Assembly (NCBI RefSeq): GCF_002836475.1
Contig: NZ_PJBJ01000023.1
Location: 372,001-436,000 of the forward strand
DNA length: 64,000 nt
Direction of reading: 5' to 3'
From: Flavobacterium sp. ALD4
GTDB taxonomy: Bacteria > Bacteroidota > Bacteroidia > Flavobacteriales > Flavobacteriaceae
Below are positions 54,951 to 64,000 of this stretch, one piece after another. Under the pieces are notes generated by a model. That model worked only from the letters and a program-made list of their open reading frames with translations. It did not search any database and was not told the DNA's origin. Made by a program: the position numbers and the translations under genes. The stretch's first letter is position 1. The number at the start of each line of letters is the position of its first letter.

Positions 54951-55298
54951 TGTATAGGTGTTCAATTTATGAATAACAGCACTTATTAGGTTAAACAATA
55001 GCCGGGTAAAAATAAATACTGGATCACATTTAGTTTTATTATGCTTTAAATCAGCCTAAAAAGTAGAACGATACCAATCGTTGAAACGTTTTACCTTTAA
55101 AGAAACCACTTTTTAAAAAAAAGGCTAAAATTAGTTCTGCCTCTCTTTTTACTTATAATCAAGCTTTTAAACTCCGTTTAAAGAAATCGTTTTCGTTAAA
55201 TGCTAATGTATGAGTTATATATTTTCAACTTTAATTTTTAAAATCAAAAATTATTGTCATTTTTTATTTAATTTGCGGTAAAATTCAACCTTCGAATA
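54951..55298. other. spacer between ligase paralogues
   Basis: 348 bp. Contains TTTAATTTGCGGTAAAATT (55267-55285), the counterpart of the 53145-53162 element upstream of copy 1. Otherwise nothing. Confidence 0.35.
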
Positions 55299-57074
55299 AT
55301 GACTCCAATAACCAGACTCTTTGATTTTCCTTATTATCAACAAGATAAATATACTTCAATTCCAGATGCTTTAAATACCAAACAGAATGGTGTTTGGGTC
55401 AAAACGTCTACACAAGAATATATTGCTCAAGCCAATGCTGTTTCGAGAGCGCTATTACGAATGGGAATTAAAAAAAACGATAAAATAGCAATTATTTCTT
55501 CAAGTAACAGAACGGAATGGAATATTATGGATATTGGGATCCTACAAACCGGAGCACAAAACATCCCCATTTATCCAACAATTACAGAAGATGATTATGA
55601 ATATATCTTGAACCACTCAGAGGCAATGTATTGTTTTGTATCTGATGCGGAAATACTTCAAAAAGTAAATTTAATAAAAGATAAAGTTCCCAGTCTGAAA
55701 GAAGTCTTTTCTTTTGACCCTATTGAAGGTTGTAAAAACTGGAAGGAACTACTCGTTCTTGGTGAAAACCAAGACAATCAAAATGATGTTGAATACAGCA
55801 AAAATTTAGTTAAACCTGAAGATTTAGCCACTATCATTTATACATCGGGGACAACAGGGCGTCCAAAAGGAGTTATGCTGTCCCACAATAACATCGTATC
55901 AGACGTACTAAACAGCTCAAAAAGGATTCCATTTGAGGCCGGAAAAAGTACTGCATTAAGCTTTCTTCCTGTTTGTCATATTTTTGAAAGAATGATTTTG
56001 TATTTACACCAATACTATGGTGTTTCGATTTATTTTGGAGAGTCTATTGATAAAATCAGTGATAATATAAAAGAAGTAAAGCCCACGGTAATAACAGTCG
56101 TTCCAAGACTTATTGAAAAAGTATATGATAAAATCTACGCCAAAGGAGCAGAACTAACCGGGATTAAAAAGAAATTGTTTTTTTGGGCAATTGAATTGGG
56201 ATTAGTCTATGAACCTTATGGTGCCAATGGTTTATGGTATGAAATGCAACTAAAAATTGCCCGGAAATTAATTTTCAGCAAATGGAAAGAAGGGCTAGGT
56301 GGTAACTTAGATTTAATGGTTTCAGGAAGTGCTGCACTACAGCCTAGATTAGCGCGAATTTTTGCCGCTGCCGAAATTCCGGTAATGGAAGGATATGGTT
56401 TAACCGAAACTTCACCAGTTATATCAGTAAATGACATGAGAAATGGTGGTTTCAGAGTTGGAACTGTTGGAAAAGTAATTGATAACGTAGACGTTAAGAT
56501 TGCCGAAGACGGTGAAATTCTTTGTAAAGGACCTAATGTAATGATGGGGTATTATAAGGATGAAAAATTAACCAATGAAGTCATCGTTGACGGTTATTTC
56601 CATACCGGTGATATAGGAATCTTTGATAAGGACGGGTTCTTAAAAATTACGGATCGTAAGAAAGAAATGTTCAAAACTTCAGGAGGAAAATATATTGCAC
56701 CGCAACTTATTGAAAACACGATGAAACAATCCCGTTTCATAGCTGAAATTATGGTAATAGGTGACGGACAAAAAATGCCAGCAGCCTTCATCCAACTGGA
56801 TTTTGACTTCATTAAAGAATGGGCCATTATTCATGGAATAGACATCGGTGACAGTAATGAGTCGATTGTCTCAAACGAAAAAGTAATTGCAAGAATTCAG
56901 GAAGAAATTGACCTATTAAATGCAAAATTCGGTAATTGGGAGAAAATCAAGCGTTTTGAGCTGACCCCAGATATTTGGTCTATTGAAGGTGGTCAACTGA
57001 CCCCGACACTAAAGCTTAAAAGAAAATTAGTTATGGAAAAATACATTAATTTATTTCATAAAATCTACAATTAA
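55299..57074 (+). CDS. long-chain fatty acid--CoA ligase (copy 2)
   Basis: 591 aa paralogue of the previous gene, with every motif kept: IIYTSGTTGRPKGVMLSH, EGYGLTETSPV, YFHTGDIGIFDKDGFLKI, TDRKKEMFKTSGGKYIAP and TPTLKLKRK. The sequences start nearly alike (RLFDFPYYQ in both) and diverge most in the acyl-binding middle, so chain-length preference may differ. Probably arose by tandem duplication. The downstream lipoprotein hydrolase starts 45 bp after it and may be co-transcribed. Confidence 0.92.
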   Translation: MTPITRLFDFPYYQQDKYTSIPDALNTKQNGVWVKTSTQEYIAQANAVSRALLRMGIKKNDKIAIISSSNRTEWNIMDIGILQTGAQNIPIYPTITEDDYEYILNHSEAMYCFVSDAEILQKVNLIKDKVPSLKEVFSFDPIEGCKNWKELLVLGENQDNQNDVEYSKNLVKPEDLATIIYTSGTTGRPKGVMLSHNNIVSDVLNSSKRIPFEAGKSTALSFLPVCHIFERMILYLHQYYGVSIYFGESIDKISDNIKEVKPTVITVVPRLIEKVYDKIYAKGAELTGIKKKLFFWAIELGLVYEPYGANGLWYEMQLKIARKLIFSKWKEGLGGNLDLMVSGSAALQPRLARIFAAAEIPVMEGYGLTETSPVISVNDMRNGGFRVGTVGKVIDNVDVKIAEDGEILCKGPNVMMGYYKDEKLTNEVIVDGYFHTGDIGIFDKDGFLKITDRKKEMFKTSGGKYIAPQLIENTMKQSRFIAEIMVIGDGQKMPAAFIQLDFDFIKEWAIIHGIDIGDSNESIVSNEKVIARIQEEIDLLNAKFGNWEKIKRFELTPDIWSIEGGQLTPTLKLKRKLVMEKYINLFHKIYN

Positions 57075-57118
57075 TCTAACCTCTTGCTTTATAATTATAA
57101 CTAATAACTATAGTAATC

Positions 57119-58174
57119 ATGAAACTAAAAATCCTGTTTTATTCTCTATTAAGTATTTTATTATTTTCCAATTGCGAGCAAAAGAAAGAAGAAGAAAATC
57201 CAATTAAAGCACATTATTTAGATTTTTCTAAACGAGATGATCAGTTTACGGGAGGCATCAAAATGATTCCGATAACCACACCAAAAGGCACCTTTAAAGT
57301 CTGGACAAAAACCGTGGGGAATAACCCCAAAATTAAAGTATTATTACTTCACGGCGGACCTGGATTAACGCATGAATTATACGAATGTTTTGACGGTTAT
57401 TTTCCGAACGAAAGCATCGAGTACATTTATTACGATCAATTGGGATCCTACTACAGTGATCAGCCTAATGATGACAGTTTGTGGACTAACGAACGTTTCG
57501 TTGAGGAAGTGGAACAAGTCCGAATCGCATTGGGCGCAGACAGTTCAAATTTTTATGTTTTAGGTCAATCCTGGGGTGGAATCCTAGCCATGGAATATGC
57601 CTTAAAATACCAAAAAAATCTAAAAGGGTTGATTATATCCAATATGATGGCCAGTATTCCTGAATACAATGCCTACGCACAAGAGGTTCTTGCTCCACAA
57701 ATGGATCCTAAAATCCTGAAAGAGCTGCAAGAAATGGAGAAAAACAATGATTTTGATAATCCAAAATACAGCGAACTGCTTTTCAAATATTATTATACAG
57801 AACACATTCTGAGAAAACCATTGGAAGAATGGCCGGAATCCATTAATCGCTGTTTCAAGCATATCAACCCTAATGTCTATGTGTTTATGCAGGGACATAG
57901 TGAATTTGGCATCACTGGAAATGCTTCACTAAAAAACTGGGATGTAAAAAACAGACTCAAAACAATAACAGTACCTACATTGACAATCGGTGCTAAATAT
58001 GATACCATGGATCCGGAGCACATGAAATGGATTGCCAACGAAGTTCAAAACGGACGGTTTCTATTTTGCCCAAATGGCAGTCATCTTTCACAATATGATG
58101 ATCAAAAAACATATTTTACCGGCCTGATAAAATTTTTAAAAGATGTAGACAACGGCACTTTTAAAAAAGGATAA
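57119..58174 (+). CDS. proline iminopeptidase-type alpha/beta hydrolase, lipoprotein
   Basis: 351 aa. Lipobox: MKLKILFYSLLSILLFSNC (Cys19). Alpha/beta hydrolase with LLHGGPGLTHELYEC (oxyanion HGGPG, about 82), YYDQLGSYYSDQP, nucleophile Ser in VLGQSWGGILAMEY (about 146), and the C-terminal GSHLSQYDD (His about 317). Such PIP-family proteins cleave N-terminal prolyl peptides; here lipid-anchored to a membrane. A terminator-like hairpin (GCCTCCT/AGGAGCC with T-run) lies at 58199-58226. Confidence 0.88.
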   Translation: MKLKILFYSLLSILLFSNCEQKKEEENPIKAHYLDFSKRDDQFTGGIKMIPITTPKGTFKVWTKTVGNNPKIKVLLLHGGPGLTHELYECFDGYFPNESIEYIYYDQLGSYYSDQPNDDSLWTNERFVEEVEQVRIALGADSSNFYVLGQSWGGILAMEYALKYQKNLKGLIISNMMASIPEYNAYAQEVLAPQMDPKILKELQEMEKNNDFDNPKYSELLFKYYYTEHILRKPLEEWPESINRCFKHINPNVYVFMQGHSEFGITGNASLKNWDVKNRLKTITVPTLTIGAKYDTMDPEHMKWIANEVQNGRFLFCPNGSHLSQYDDQKTYFTGLIKFLKDVDNGTFKKG

Positions 58175-58364
58175 CATAAATAGTGTAGTCCCATTTTAAA
58201 GCCTCCTACATACAGGAGCCTTTTTTTGACACTATATAAACTCCCTATTTCTCGAATTACAAACGGACTTTCATTGCATATTTAGCGATTTTTAATAGAT
58301 TACACCGCTTAATTGATTGTTTTTTAATACTTTTAATACTCTAGTAATTAATGACTTAAAAATA

Positions 58365-58748
58365 ATGAAAGCAAAAAACTTTGTAGTTTCAGGAATTGTA
58401 GCTGGTGTTGTCTCCTTTCTCTTAGGCTGGCTACTGTATGGATTCATTTTTAAAGACATTTTCCCGCAAGATGAAAACATGAACTTACTGTTTGTCGTTT
58501 TAGGAAGCATGACTTACGGTTTCTTTGCTTCCTATATAATGAATCGGTTTTCGATAATTAAGAATCCAATCATCGGTATACAAATAGGAGCCACAATTGG
58601 GTTTTTTTACAGTTTGTCTATGAACTTTTTTAATTATTCCAATATTCCCGTGAATTATGAAACAATGGCTATTGATATTCTTATTGCGATAGCAACGGGT
58701 GCTTGTGTGGGAACGTCGATTGCTTTTGTCAACGGAAAGCTTAAATAA
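58365..58748 (+). CDS. small membrane protein, four helices
   Basis: 128 aa from the ATG at 58365 (the longer frame from 58317 adds 16 residues without support). Helices: FVVSGIVAGVVSFLLGWLLYGFIF, LLFVVLGSMTYGFFASYIM, IIGIQIGATIGFFYSLSMNFF, MAIDILIAIATGACVGTSIAFV. Glycine-rich, like DUF1761-type proteins (uncertain). Function unknown. Confidence 0.65.
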   Translation: MKAKNFVVSGIVAGVVSFLLGWLLYGFIFKDIFPQDENMNLLFVVLGSMTYGFFASYIMNRFSIIKNPIIGIQIGATIGFFYSLSMNFFNYSNIPVNYETMAIDILIAIATGACVGTSIAFVNGKLK

Positions 58749-58844
58749 AACTTTGACAACTATACCTTTTCTACATAAAGTTCTCCTTTTGTGAGGAGTT
58801 TATTTTACAATCCTGAATTTTTAACAAAAAAATAAATTAATTTT

Positions 58845-58877
58845 ATTATGCGTGCATAGTATTTTTTGTTATATTTG
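58845..58877 (+). promoter_or_regulatory. marR-fad promoter with palindromic operator
   Basis: ATTATGCGTGCATAGT (58845-58860), with perfect arms TATGC/GCATA about a GT centre, then 9 bp and TATATTTG (58870-58877); ATG of marR at 58897. The site overlaps where a -33 box should be. Likely the autoregulatory MarR operator. Confidence 0.65.
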
Positions 58878-58896
58878 AAATCGATATAGTTTATAG

Positions 58897-59364
58897 ATGA
58901 AAGATAAAACGATAGATTACATATTAAGAGCTACTTGGCAAGCTGTTTCAAGAATGTACAATGAAGAAGCCTCTAAGTACGGTGCTACAATGGCAACAGG
59001 TTTTGCTTTATTGAGTATGGATAAAAAAATAGGCACCCCTTCTACATCATTGGGACCAAAAATGGGAATGGAGGCTACTAGCCTTACCAGAACCTTAAAG
59101 TCAATGGAAGAGAAAGGCTTAATCATCCGCAAGAAAAATCCAGACGATGGTCGTGGCGTATTAATTTACTTGACTGAGTTAGGTAAAGAAAAAAGAGATT
59201 TATCAAAAAACACTGTTTTAAACTTCAATGACACTGTGAAAAATCACATCACTGAAGAAAAATTACAACATTTTATTGAAGTCTCAGAAACGATCAACGA
59301 ATTAATTCAAAATAAGAATATATTTAATCAACCTGAAAAAATAGACAATGAAACGCACAATTAA
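58897..59364 (+). CDS. MarR family regulator
   Basis: 155 aa winged-helix MarR protein: MATGFALLSMDKKIGTPSTSLGPKMGMEATSLTRTLKSMEEKGLI (about 32-76, recognition helix), then the wing RKKNPDDGRGVLIYLTELGKE (about 77-97), and C-terminal dimer helices. First gene of a beta-oxidation operon. Its 3' end overlaps fadN by 17 bp (59348-59364), implying translational coupling. Likely controls its own operon in response to acyl-CoA or fatty acid (inferred). Confidence 0.92.
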   Translation: MKDKTIDYILRATWQAVSRMYNEEASKYGATMATGFALLSMDKKIGTPSTSLGPKMGMEATSLTRTLKSMEEKGLIIRKKNPDDGRGVLIYLTELGKEKRDLSKNTVLNFNDTVKNHITEEKLQHFIEVSETINELIQNKNIFNQPEKIDNETHN

Positions 59365-61738
59365 AAAAGTTGCAGTAATCGGATCCGGAATTATGGGTTC
59401 GGGAATTGCTTGCCATTTTGCCAATATTGGTGTCGAAGTTTTACTTCTCGATATCGTTCCTAGAGAACTTACTGAGGTAGAAACAAAAAAAGGATTGACA
59501 TTAGAGAGTAAAATTGTTCGCAACCGATTGGTAAATGAGCATTTAAATAATGCTTTAAAGTCAAAGCCCTCTCCTATTTACACCCAACAATTCGCTAACC
59601 GAATTACAACTGGAAACACAACCGACGATATGGCAAAAATTGCCGATGTCGATTGGATTATTGAGGTTGTTGTAGAAAGATTAGATATCAAAAAATTAGT
59701 TTTTGAACAAGTAGAGAAATACCGCAAACCGGGTACTTTGATTACTTCAAATACATCGGGAATCCCTATTCACTTTATGAGTGAGGGAAGATCTGAAGAT
59801 TTCCAGAAACACTTCTGCGGAACTCACTTTTTTAACCCTGCACGTTATTTAAAATTATTTGAAATTATCCCTGGTCCTGCAACTTCTCCAGAAGTATTGG
59901 ACTTCCTTACAATATATGGAGAGAAATTTTTAGGAAAAACCTCGGTTGTTGCTAAAGACACTCCTGCTTTTATTGGAAACCGTGTTGGAATTTATGGGAT
60001 TCAAAGTTTGTTCCATTTGGTTAAAGAAATGGGCTTAACGATTGAAGAAGTAGATAAATTGACCGGACCGGTTATCGGACGACCAAAATCAGCTACTTTT
60101 AGAACAGTGGATGTCGTTGGTTTAGATACTTTAGTACACGTTGCAAACGGTATCTACGAAAACTGTCCAAACGACGAACAACATGAATTGTTCAAATTAC
60201 CGAGTTTCGTCAATAAAATGATGGAAAACAAATGGTTGGGAAGTAAAACAGGTCAAGGTTTTTATAAAAAGGAAGGAAGAGACATTCTAACATTAGATTT
60301 AGACACTTTAGAATACCGTCCGGCTAAAAAAGCTTCGTTTGCTACTTTAGAAATGACTAAATCAATCGATAAGCCTATCGATCGTTTTAAAGTTTTGGTA
60401 AAAGGAAAAGACAAAGCAGGTGAATTTTACAGAAAAAGTTTTGCCGGAATGTTCGCTTACGTTTCTAACCGAATTCCAGAAATATCGGATGAACTTTACA
60501 AAATCGATGATGCAATGAAAGCCGGTTTCGGATGGGAGAATGGTCCTTTCGAAATTTGGGATGCCATCGGTGTTGAAAAAGGAATTGCCATTATGAAAGC
60601 GGAGGGCCTTGCTCCTGCTGATTGGGTAAATAATATGTTGGCTTCAGGGAGCAAAAGTTTTTACACTATAAAAGAAGGGGCTACTTATTTCTACAATATC
60701 CCATCTAAAGCACAGACAAAAATTCCAGGACAAGATTCATTCATTATTCTGAACAACATTCGCGAAAGCAAAAAAGTTTGGAGTAATAGCGGCGGTACTA
60801 TCACAGACTTAGGAGATGGTATCTTGAACTTAGAGTTCCAATCAAAAATGAATACTATTGGTGGTGATGTTTTACAAGCCATCAACAAAGCAATCGATCT
60901 ATCTGAAAAAGAATATCAAGGTCTTGTTATTGGAAACCAAGCAGCGAATTTTTCTGTAGGTGCTAATATCGGAATGATCTTTATGATGGCCGTTGAGCAA
61001 GAATACGACGAATTGAACATGGCAATCAAAACATTCCAAGATACGATGATGCGTGTGCGTTACTCTGGAATTCCAGTGGTAGTTGCCCCTCACGGAATGA
61101 CTTTTGGTGGTGGTTGCGAAATGAGTTTGCATGCAGACAAAGTTGTTGCGGCAGCAGAAACCTACATGGGATTAGTGGAATTTGGTGTAGGAGTCATACC
61201 AGGTGGTGGTGGATCTAAAGAAATGGCGTTAAGAGCCTCTGATTTATTTCATAAAAATGACGTGGAACTAAATGTATTACAAGAGTATTTCTTAACCATT
61301 GCTATGGCAAAAGTATCTACTTCTGGATATGAAGCCTTTGACAGCGGACTTTTACAAAAAGGAAAAGATATCATTGTTGTAAACAAAGATCGTCAAATTG
61401 CCGAAGCTAAGAAGCATGCTTTATTAATGGCTGAAGCCGGATATACACAACCGATCCACAGAAAGGATGTAAAAGTACTTGGAAAACAGGCATTAGGTAT
61501 GTTCTTAGTAGGAACAGATCAAATGGAAGCAGGGAAATACATCTCAGAACATGACAAAAAAATCGCAAATAAACTGGCTTATGTAATGGCTGGTGGTGAT
61601 TTATCTGAAGCCACTTTGGTCTCTGAACAGTATTTATTAGACTTGGAGAGAGAAGCTTTCTTGTCTTTATGTACAGAAAGAAAAACGTTGGAAAGAATCC
61701 AACATATGTTAACCAAAGGAAAACCGCTTCGTAACTAG
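59348..61738 (+). CDS. fadN: 3-hydroxyacyl-CoA dehydrogenase / enoyl-CoA hydratase
   Basis: 796 aa FadN-type bifunctional enzyme. N-terminal NAD-binding GSGIMGSGIACHFANIGVEVLLLDI (about 12-36), catalytic-region HFFNPARYLKLFEIIPG (about 159-175), VAKDTPAFIGNRVG (about 199), then the C-terminal dehydrogenase half. The crotonase-like hydratase domain is at about 500-720 with VVAPHGMTFGGGCEMSLHAD and GLVEFGVGVIPGGGGSKEM. This order (dehydrogenase then hydratase) is that of Bacillus FadN, the reverse of E. coli FadB. Starts inside the marR 3' end. Hydrates enoyl-CoA and oxidises 3-hydroxyacyl-CoA. Confidence 0.95.
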   Translation: MKRTIKKVAVIGSGIMGSGIACHFANIGVEVLLLDIVPRELTEVETKKGLTLESKIVRNRLVNEHLNNALKSKPSPIYTQQFANRITTGNTTDDMAKIADVDWIIEVVVERLDIKKLVFEQVEKYRKPGTLITSNTSGIPIHFMSEGRSEDFQKHFCGTHFFNPARYLKLFEIIPGPATSPEVLDFLTIYGEKFLGKTSVVAKDTPAFIGNRVGIYGIQSLFHLVKEMGLTIEEVDKLTGPVIGRPKSATFRTVDVVGLDTLVHVANGIYENCPNDEQHELFKLPSFVNKMMENKWLGSKTGQGFYKKEGRDILTLDLDTLEYRPAKKASFATLEMTKSIDKPIDRFKVLVKGKDKAGEFYRKSFAGMFAYVSNRIPEISDELYKIDDAMKAGFGWENGPFEIWDAIGVEKGIAIMKAEGLAPADWVNNMLASGSKSFYTIKEGATYFYNIPSKAQTKIPGQDSFIILNNIRESKKVWSNSGGTITDLGDGILNLEFQSKMNTIGGDVLQAINKAIDLSEKEYQGLVIGNQAANFSVGANIGMIFMMAVEQEYDELNMAIKTFQDTMMRVRYSGIPVVVAPHGMTFGGGCEMSLHADKVVAAAETYMGLVEFGVGVIPGGGGSKEMALRASDLFHKNDVELNVLQEYFLTIAMAKVSTSGYEAFDSGLLQKGKDIIVVNKDRQIAEAKKHALLMAEAGYTQPIHRKDVKVLGKQALGMFLVGTDQMEAGKYISEHDKKIANKLAYVMAGGDLSEATLVSEQYLLDLEREAFLSLCTERKTLERIQHMLTKGKPLRN

Positions 61739-61830
61739 AAAATAGAACAAAGAGAAAAGAATATAGATTTATTGAACAATCACAGTCTATTTTCTACTAT
61801 CTATTTCTATTCTCTTAAAAAAATAAAAAG

Positions 61831-63012
61831 ATGAAAACAGCCTATATAGTAAAAGCATACAGAACAGCAGTAGGAAAAGCTCCAAAAGGGGTGTTCAGAT
61901 TTAAAAGACCTGATGAATTAGCAGCAGAAACCATACAGTACATGATGAATGAGCTGCCTGATTTTGACAAGACTCGTATTGATGATGTTATGGTAGGAAA
62001 TGCCATGCCTGAAGCAGAACAAGGGCTTAATGTGGGACGTTTAATCTCTTTGATGGGGTTAAAAATTGAAGATGTCCCTGGAGTAACTGTAAACAGATAC
62101 TGTGCTTCTGGATTAGAAACAATCGGAATGGCTACAGCCAAAATCCAGTCAGGAATGGCACATTGTATTATTGCAGGTGGTGCTGAAAGTATGAGTTTTA
62201 TTCCGATGGGAGGTTACAAGCCTACTCCGGACTATGCTGTTGCAAAAGCAGGAAACGAAGATTACTACTGGGGAATGGGTTTAACAGCCGAAGCAGTTGC
62301 GCAGCAGTTTAAGGTTTCTAGAGAAGATCAAGATGAGTTTGCTTATCTCTCTCATATGAAAGCCTTAAAAGCACAAGCAGAGGGTAAGTTTGACAAACAA
62401 ATTGTTCCTATCAATGTAGACCAAACGTTTATTAATGAAAACGGGAAAAAAGAAACTAAATCTTACGTAGTAAACAAAGATGAAGGACCTAGAGCGGGAA
62501 CTTCAAAAGAAGTTTTGGCTGGTTTAAGACCTGTTTTTGAAGCTGGCGGAAGTGTTACAGCTGGTAACTCGTCACAAATGAGTGACGGTGCTGCTTTTGT
62601 ACTTGTGATGAGTGAAGAAATGGTAAAAGAACTTAATCTTGAACCTATTGCAAGATTGGTAAATTTTGCTTCTGCAGGAGTTGAACCTAGAATAATGGGA
62701 ATTGGGCCTGTAAAAGCAGTACCAAAAGTATTGAAACAAGCTGGGTTATCTCTAAATGATATCGGTTTAATTGAATTAAACGAAGCTTTTGCCTCGCAGT
62801 CACTAGCGGTTATCCGTGAATTAGGATTAAATCCGGACATCGTGAACGTAAATGGTGGTGCAATCGCAATGGGACACCCGCTGGGATGTACCGGAGCTAA
62901 ATTGTCAGTTCAATTATTCGACGAAATGAAACGTCGTGGTGACAAATACGGAATTGTTACCATGTGTGTGGGAACAGGTCAAGGTACTGCTGGTGTTTAC
63001 GAATTGATGTAG
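61831..63012 (+). CDS. fadA: acetyl-CoA C-acyltransferase (3-ketoacyl-CoA thiolase)
   Basis: 393 aa. Thiolase: nucleophile Cys in VTVNRYCASGLETIGMA (about 90), His in NGGAIAMGHPLGCTGAK (about 348) and second Cys in IVTMCVGTGQGTAGVYE near the end. Releases acetyl-CoA in the last beta-oxidation step. Gap of 92 bp to fadN; same operon. Confidence 0.95.
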   Translation: MKTAYIVKAYRTAVGKAPKGVFRFKRPDELAAETIQYMMNELPDFDKTRIDDVMVGNAMPEAEQGLNVGRLISLMGLKIEDVPGVTVNRYCASGLETIGMATAKIQSGMAHCIIAGGAESMSFIPMGGYKPTPDYAVAKAGNEDYYWGMGLTAEAVAQQFKVSREDQDEFAYLSHMKALKAQAEGKFDKQIVPINVDQTFINENGKKETKSYVVNKDEGPRAGTSKEVLAGLRPVFEAGGSVTAGNSSQMSDGAAFVLVMSEEMVKELNLEPIARLVNFASAGVEPRIMGIGPVKAVPKVLKQAGLSLNDIGLIELNEAFASQSLAVIRELGLNPDIVNVNGGAIAMGHPLGCTGAKLSVQLFDEMKRRGDKYGIVTMCVGTGQGTAGVYELM

Positions 63013-63170
63013 ACTCTAATTTCCAACCTTTTGTCTTTTCGACAAGGAGTAATTACATTAAGTATTTCAAAATTAGCTTTAGAGATTCCTCCTTGGTCGG
63101 AATAACACTAATGAGGAATTTAGATTATAAAAAATATTATTAAAAAACTATCATTTAAAATAACAAAAAA

Positions 63171-64000
63171 ATGAGCAACGTAACAAGAGGTGGACAATTC
63201 ATCGTAAAAGAAACTAAGTGCGAAGACATCTTCACTCCTGAAGATTTTTCAGAAGAACAATTAATGATGCGTGACTCTGTAAAAGAGTTCGTAGACAAAG
63301 AATTATGGGCACACAAAGATCGTTTTGAGAAAAAAGATTATGCTTATACAGAAGAGTGCATGAAAAAAGCCGGAGATTTAGGTCTTTTGGGTGTTGCTGT
63401 TCCTGAAGCTTACGGTGGATTAGGAATGGGATTTGTATCAACAATGTTGGTTTGCGATTACATTTCTGGTGCAACGGGATCTTTCTCAACTGCTTTTGGA
63501 GCACATACAGGTATCGGTACTATGCCAATTACTTTATATGGTACAGAAGAGCAAAAACAAAAATATGTGCCTAAATTAGCTTCTGGTGAGTGGTTTGGAG
63601 CCTACTGTCTTACTGAACCTGGTGCTGGATCAGATGCCAATTCAGGAAAAACAAAAGCAGTTTTATCAGAAGACGGAAAGTATTATTCGATTACCGGACA
63701 AAAAATGTGGATCTCTAATGCAGGTTTCTGTTCTTTGTTTATCGTATTTGCTCGCATTGGAGATGATAAAAACATTACTGGTTTTATCATAGAAAATGAT
63801 GCTGAAAACGGAATTTCAATGGGTGAAGAAGAACATAAATTAGGTATTCGTGCTTCTTCTACTCGTCAAGTATTCTTTAATGAAACGAAAGTTTCTGTTG
63901 AAAACATGCTTTCTGAAAGAGGAAATGGTTTCAAAATAGCTATGAACGCTTTGAATGTGGGACGTATTAAACTGGCAGCAGCTTGTCTGGATGCACAAAG
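63171..64000 (+). CDS. fadE: acyl-CoA dehydrogenase (partial, runs off the right edge)
   Basis: At least 276 aa before the window ends. MSNVTRGGQFIVKETKCEDI start at 63171. Acyl-CoA dehydrogenase blocks: AVPEAYGGLGMGFVS, YCLTEPGAGSDANSGKT (substrate/FAD loop), QKMWISNAGFCSLFIVFAR, HKLGIRASSTRQVFF. FAD-dependent first step of beta-oxidation. Third enzyme of the fadN-fadA-fadE set. Confidence 0.93.
   Translation, partial: MSNVTRGGQFIVKETKCEDIFTPEDFSEEQLMMRDSVKEFVDKELWAHKDRFEKKDYAYTEECMKKAGDLGLLGVAVPEAYGGLGMGFVSTMLVCDYISGATGSFSTAFGAHTGIGTMPITLYGTEEQKQKYVPKLASGEWFGAYCLTEPGAGSDANSGKTKAVLSEDGKYYSITGQKMWISNAGFCSLFIVFARIGDDKNITGFIIENDAENGISMGEEEHKLGIRASSTRQVFFNETKVSVENMLSERGNGFKIAMNALNVGRIKLAAACLDAQ

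Noticed and set aside
1-64000. CRISPR arrays
   Set aside because: No regularly spaced direct repeats of 24-48 bp were seen; repeats found are dispersed palindromes.

Overview
The window is about 64 kb of low-GC chromosome from a Bacteroidota bacterium, most likely a Flavobacterium-like member of the Flavobacteriaceae. The evidence is a T9SS type A sorting tail on an exported nuclease, many SPII lipoproteins with short Bacteroidota-style signals, promoters of the Bacteroidota TTG-N19-TAnnTTTG type (clearest at tRNA-His, rocD and 26462-26491), bacillithiol synthesis (bshB1), a menaquinone-type isochorismate synthase, a DUF3667 protein, and the flavobacterial arginase / ornithine aminotransferase pair. 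No plasmid, phage, CRISPR or rRNA features were seen.

Region 1 (1 to about 26 kb) is accessory and decaying. Single genes lie between long AT-rich spacers: slipin, serine hydrolase, two small unknowns, DUF1853, FUSC transporter, TrhA/hemolysin III, HI0933-type flavoprotein, CHASE3 hybrid histidine kinase, Nudix, CIA30, quinone-oxidoreductase-like, fasciclin and amidohydrolase. The spacers hold recognisable gene corpses: two or three Y1/REP-associated transposases, a GMC oxidoreductase, an Ohr/OsmC peroxidase, a MarR regulator and a small membrane protein. Many spacers also carry related palindromic repeats ending in an (A)ACGTTG / ACGTTAGCAACA-type motif 30-60 bp before the next gene, which suggests units that arrived one gene at a time.

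Region 2 (26-48.9 kb) is conserved and well packed. It holds a beta-barrel porin with an unusual leader, a Gre-like factor, a CorA-like Mg2+ transporter, an alpha/beta hydrolase, a methyltransferase, the arginine-degrading operon rocD-rocF with a divergent Lrp/AsnC regulator, a dienelactone hydrolase / DUF3667 / M28 peptidase run, tRNA-His, bshB1, a menF-like gene and a hotdog thioesterase, a beta-helix lipoprotein, a T9SS-secreted endonuclease I, and purL. Several perfect rho-independent terminators separate these units.

Region 3 (49-64 kb) is largely fatty-acid metabolism: a nitronate monooxygenase, tandem paralogous long-chain acyl-CoA ligases, a lipoprotein alpha/beta hydrolase, and a MarR-led fadN-fadA-fadE beta-oxidation operon that runs off the right edge. 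The most notable regulatory signal is a near-palindrome (TATGCGTGCATA core). It sits exactly 9 bp upstream of an identical TATATTTG -7 box in front of both the marR-fad operon and the nitronate monooxygenase gene 9 kb away, which suggests a small MarR regulon linking the two. I did not find a clearly new multi-gene system. The best leads are that regulon, the repeat-bounded accessory units, and the structured leader of the porin gene.
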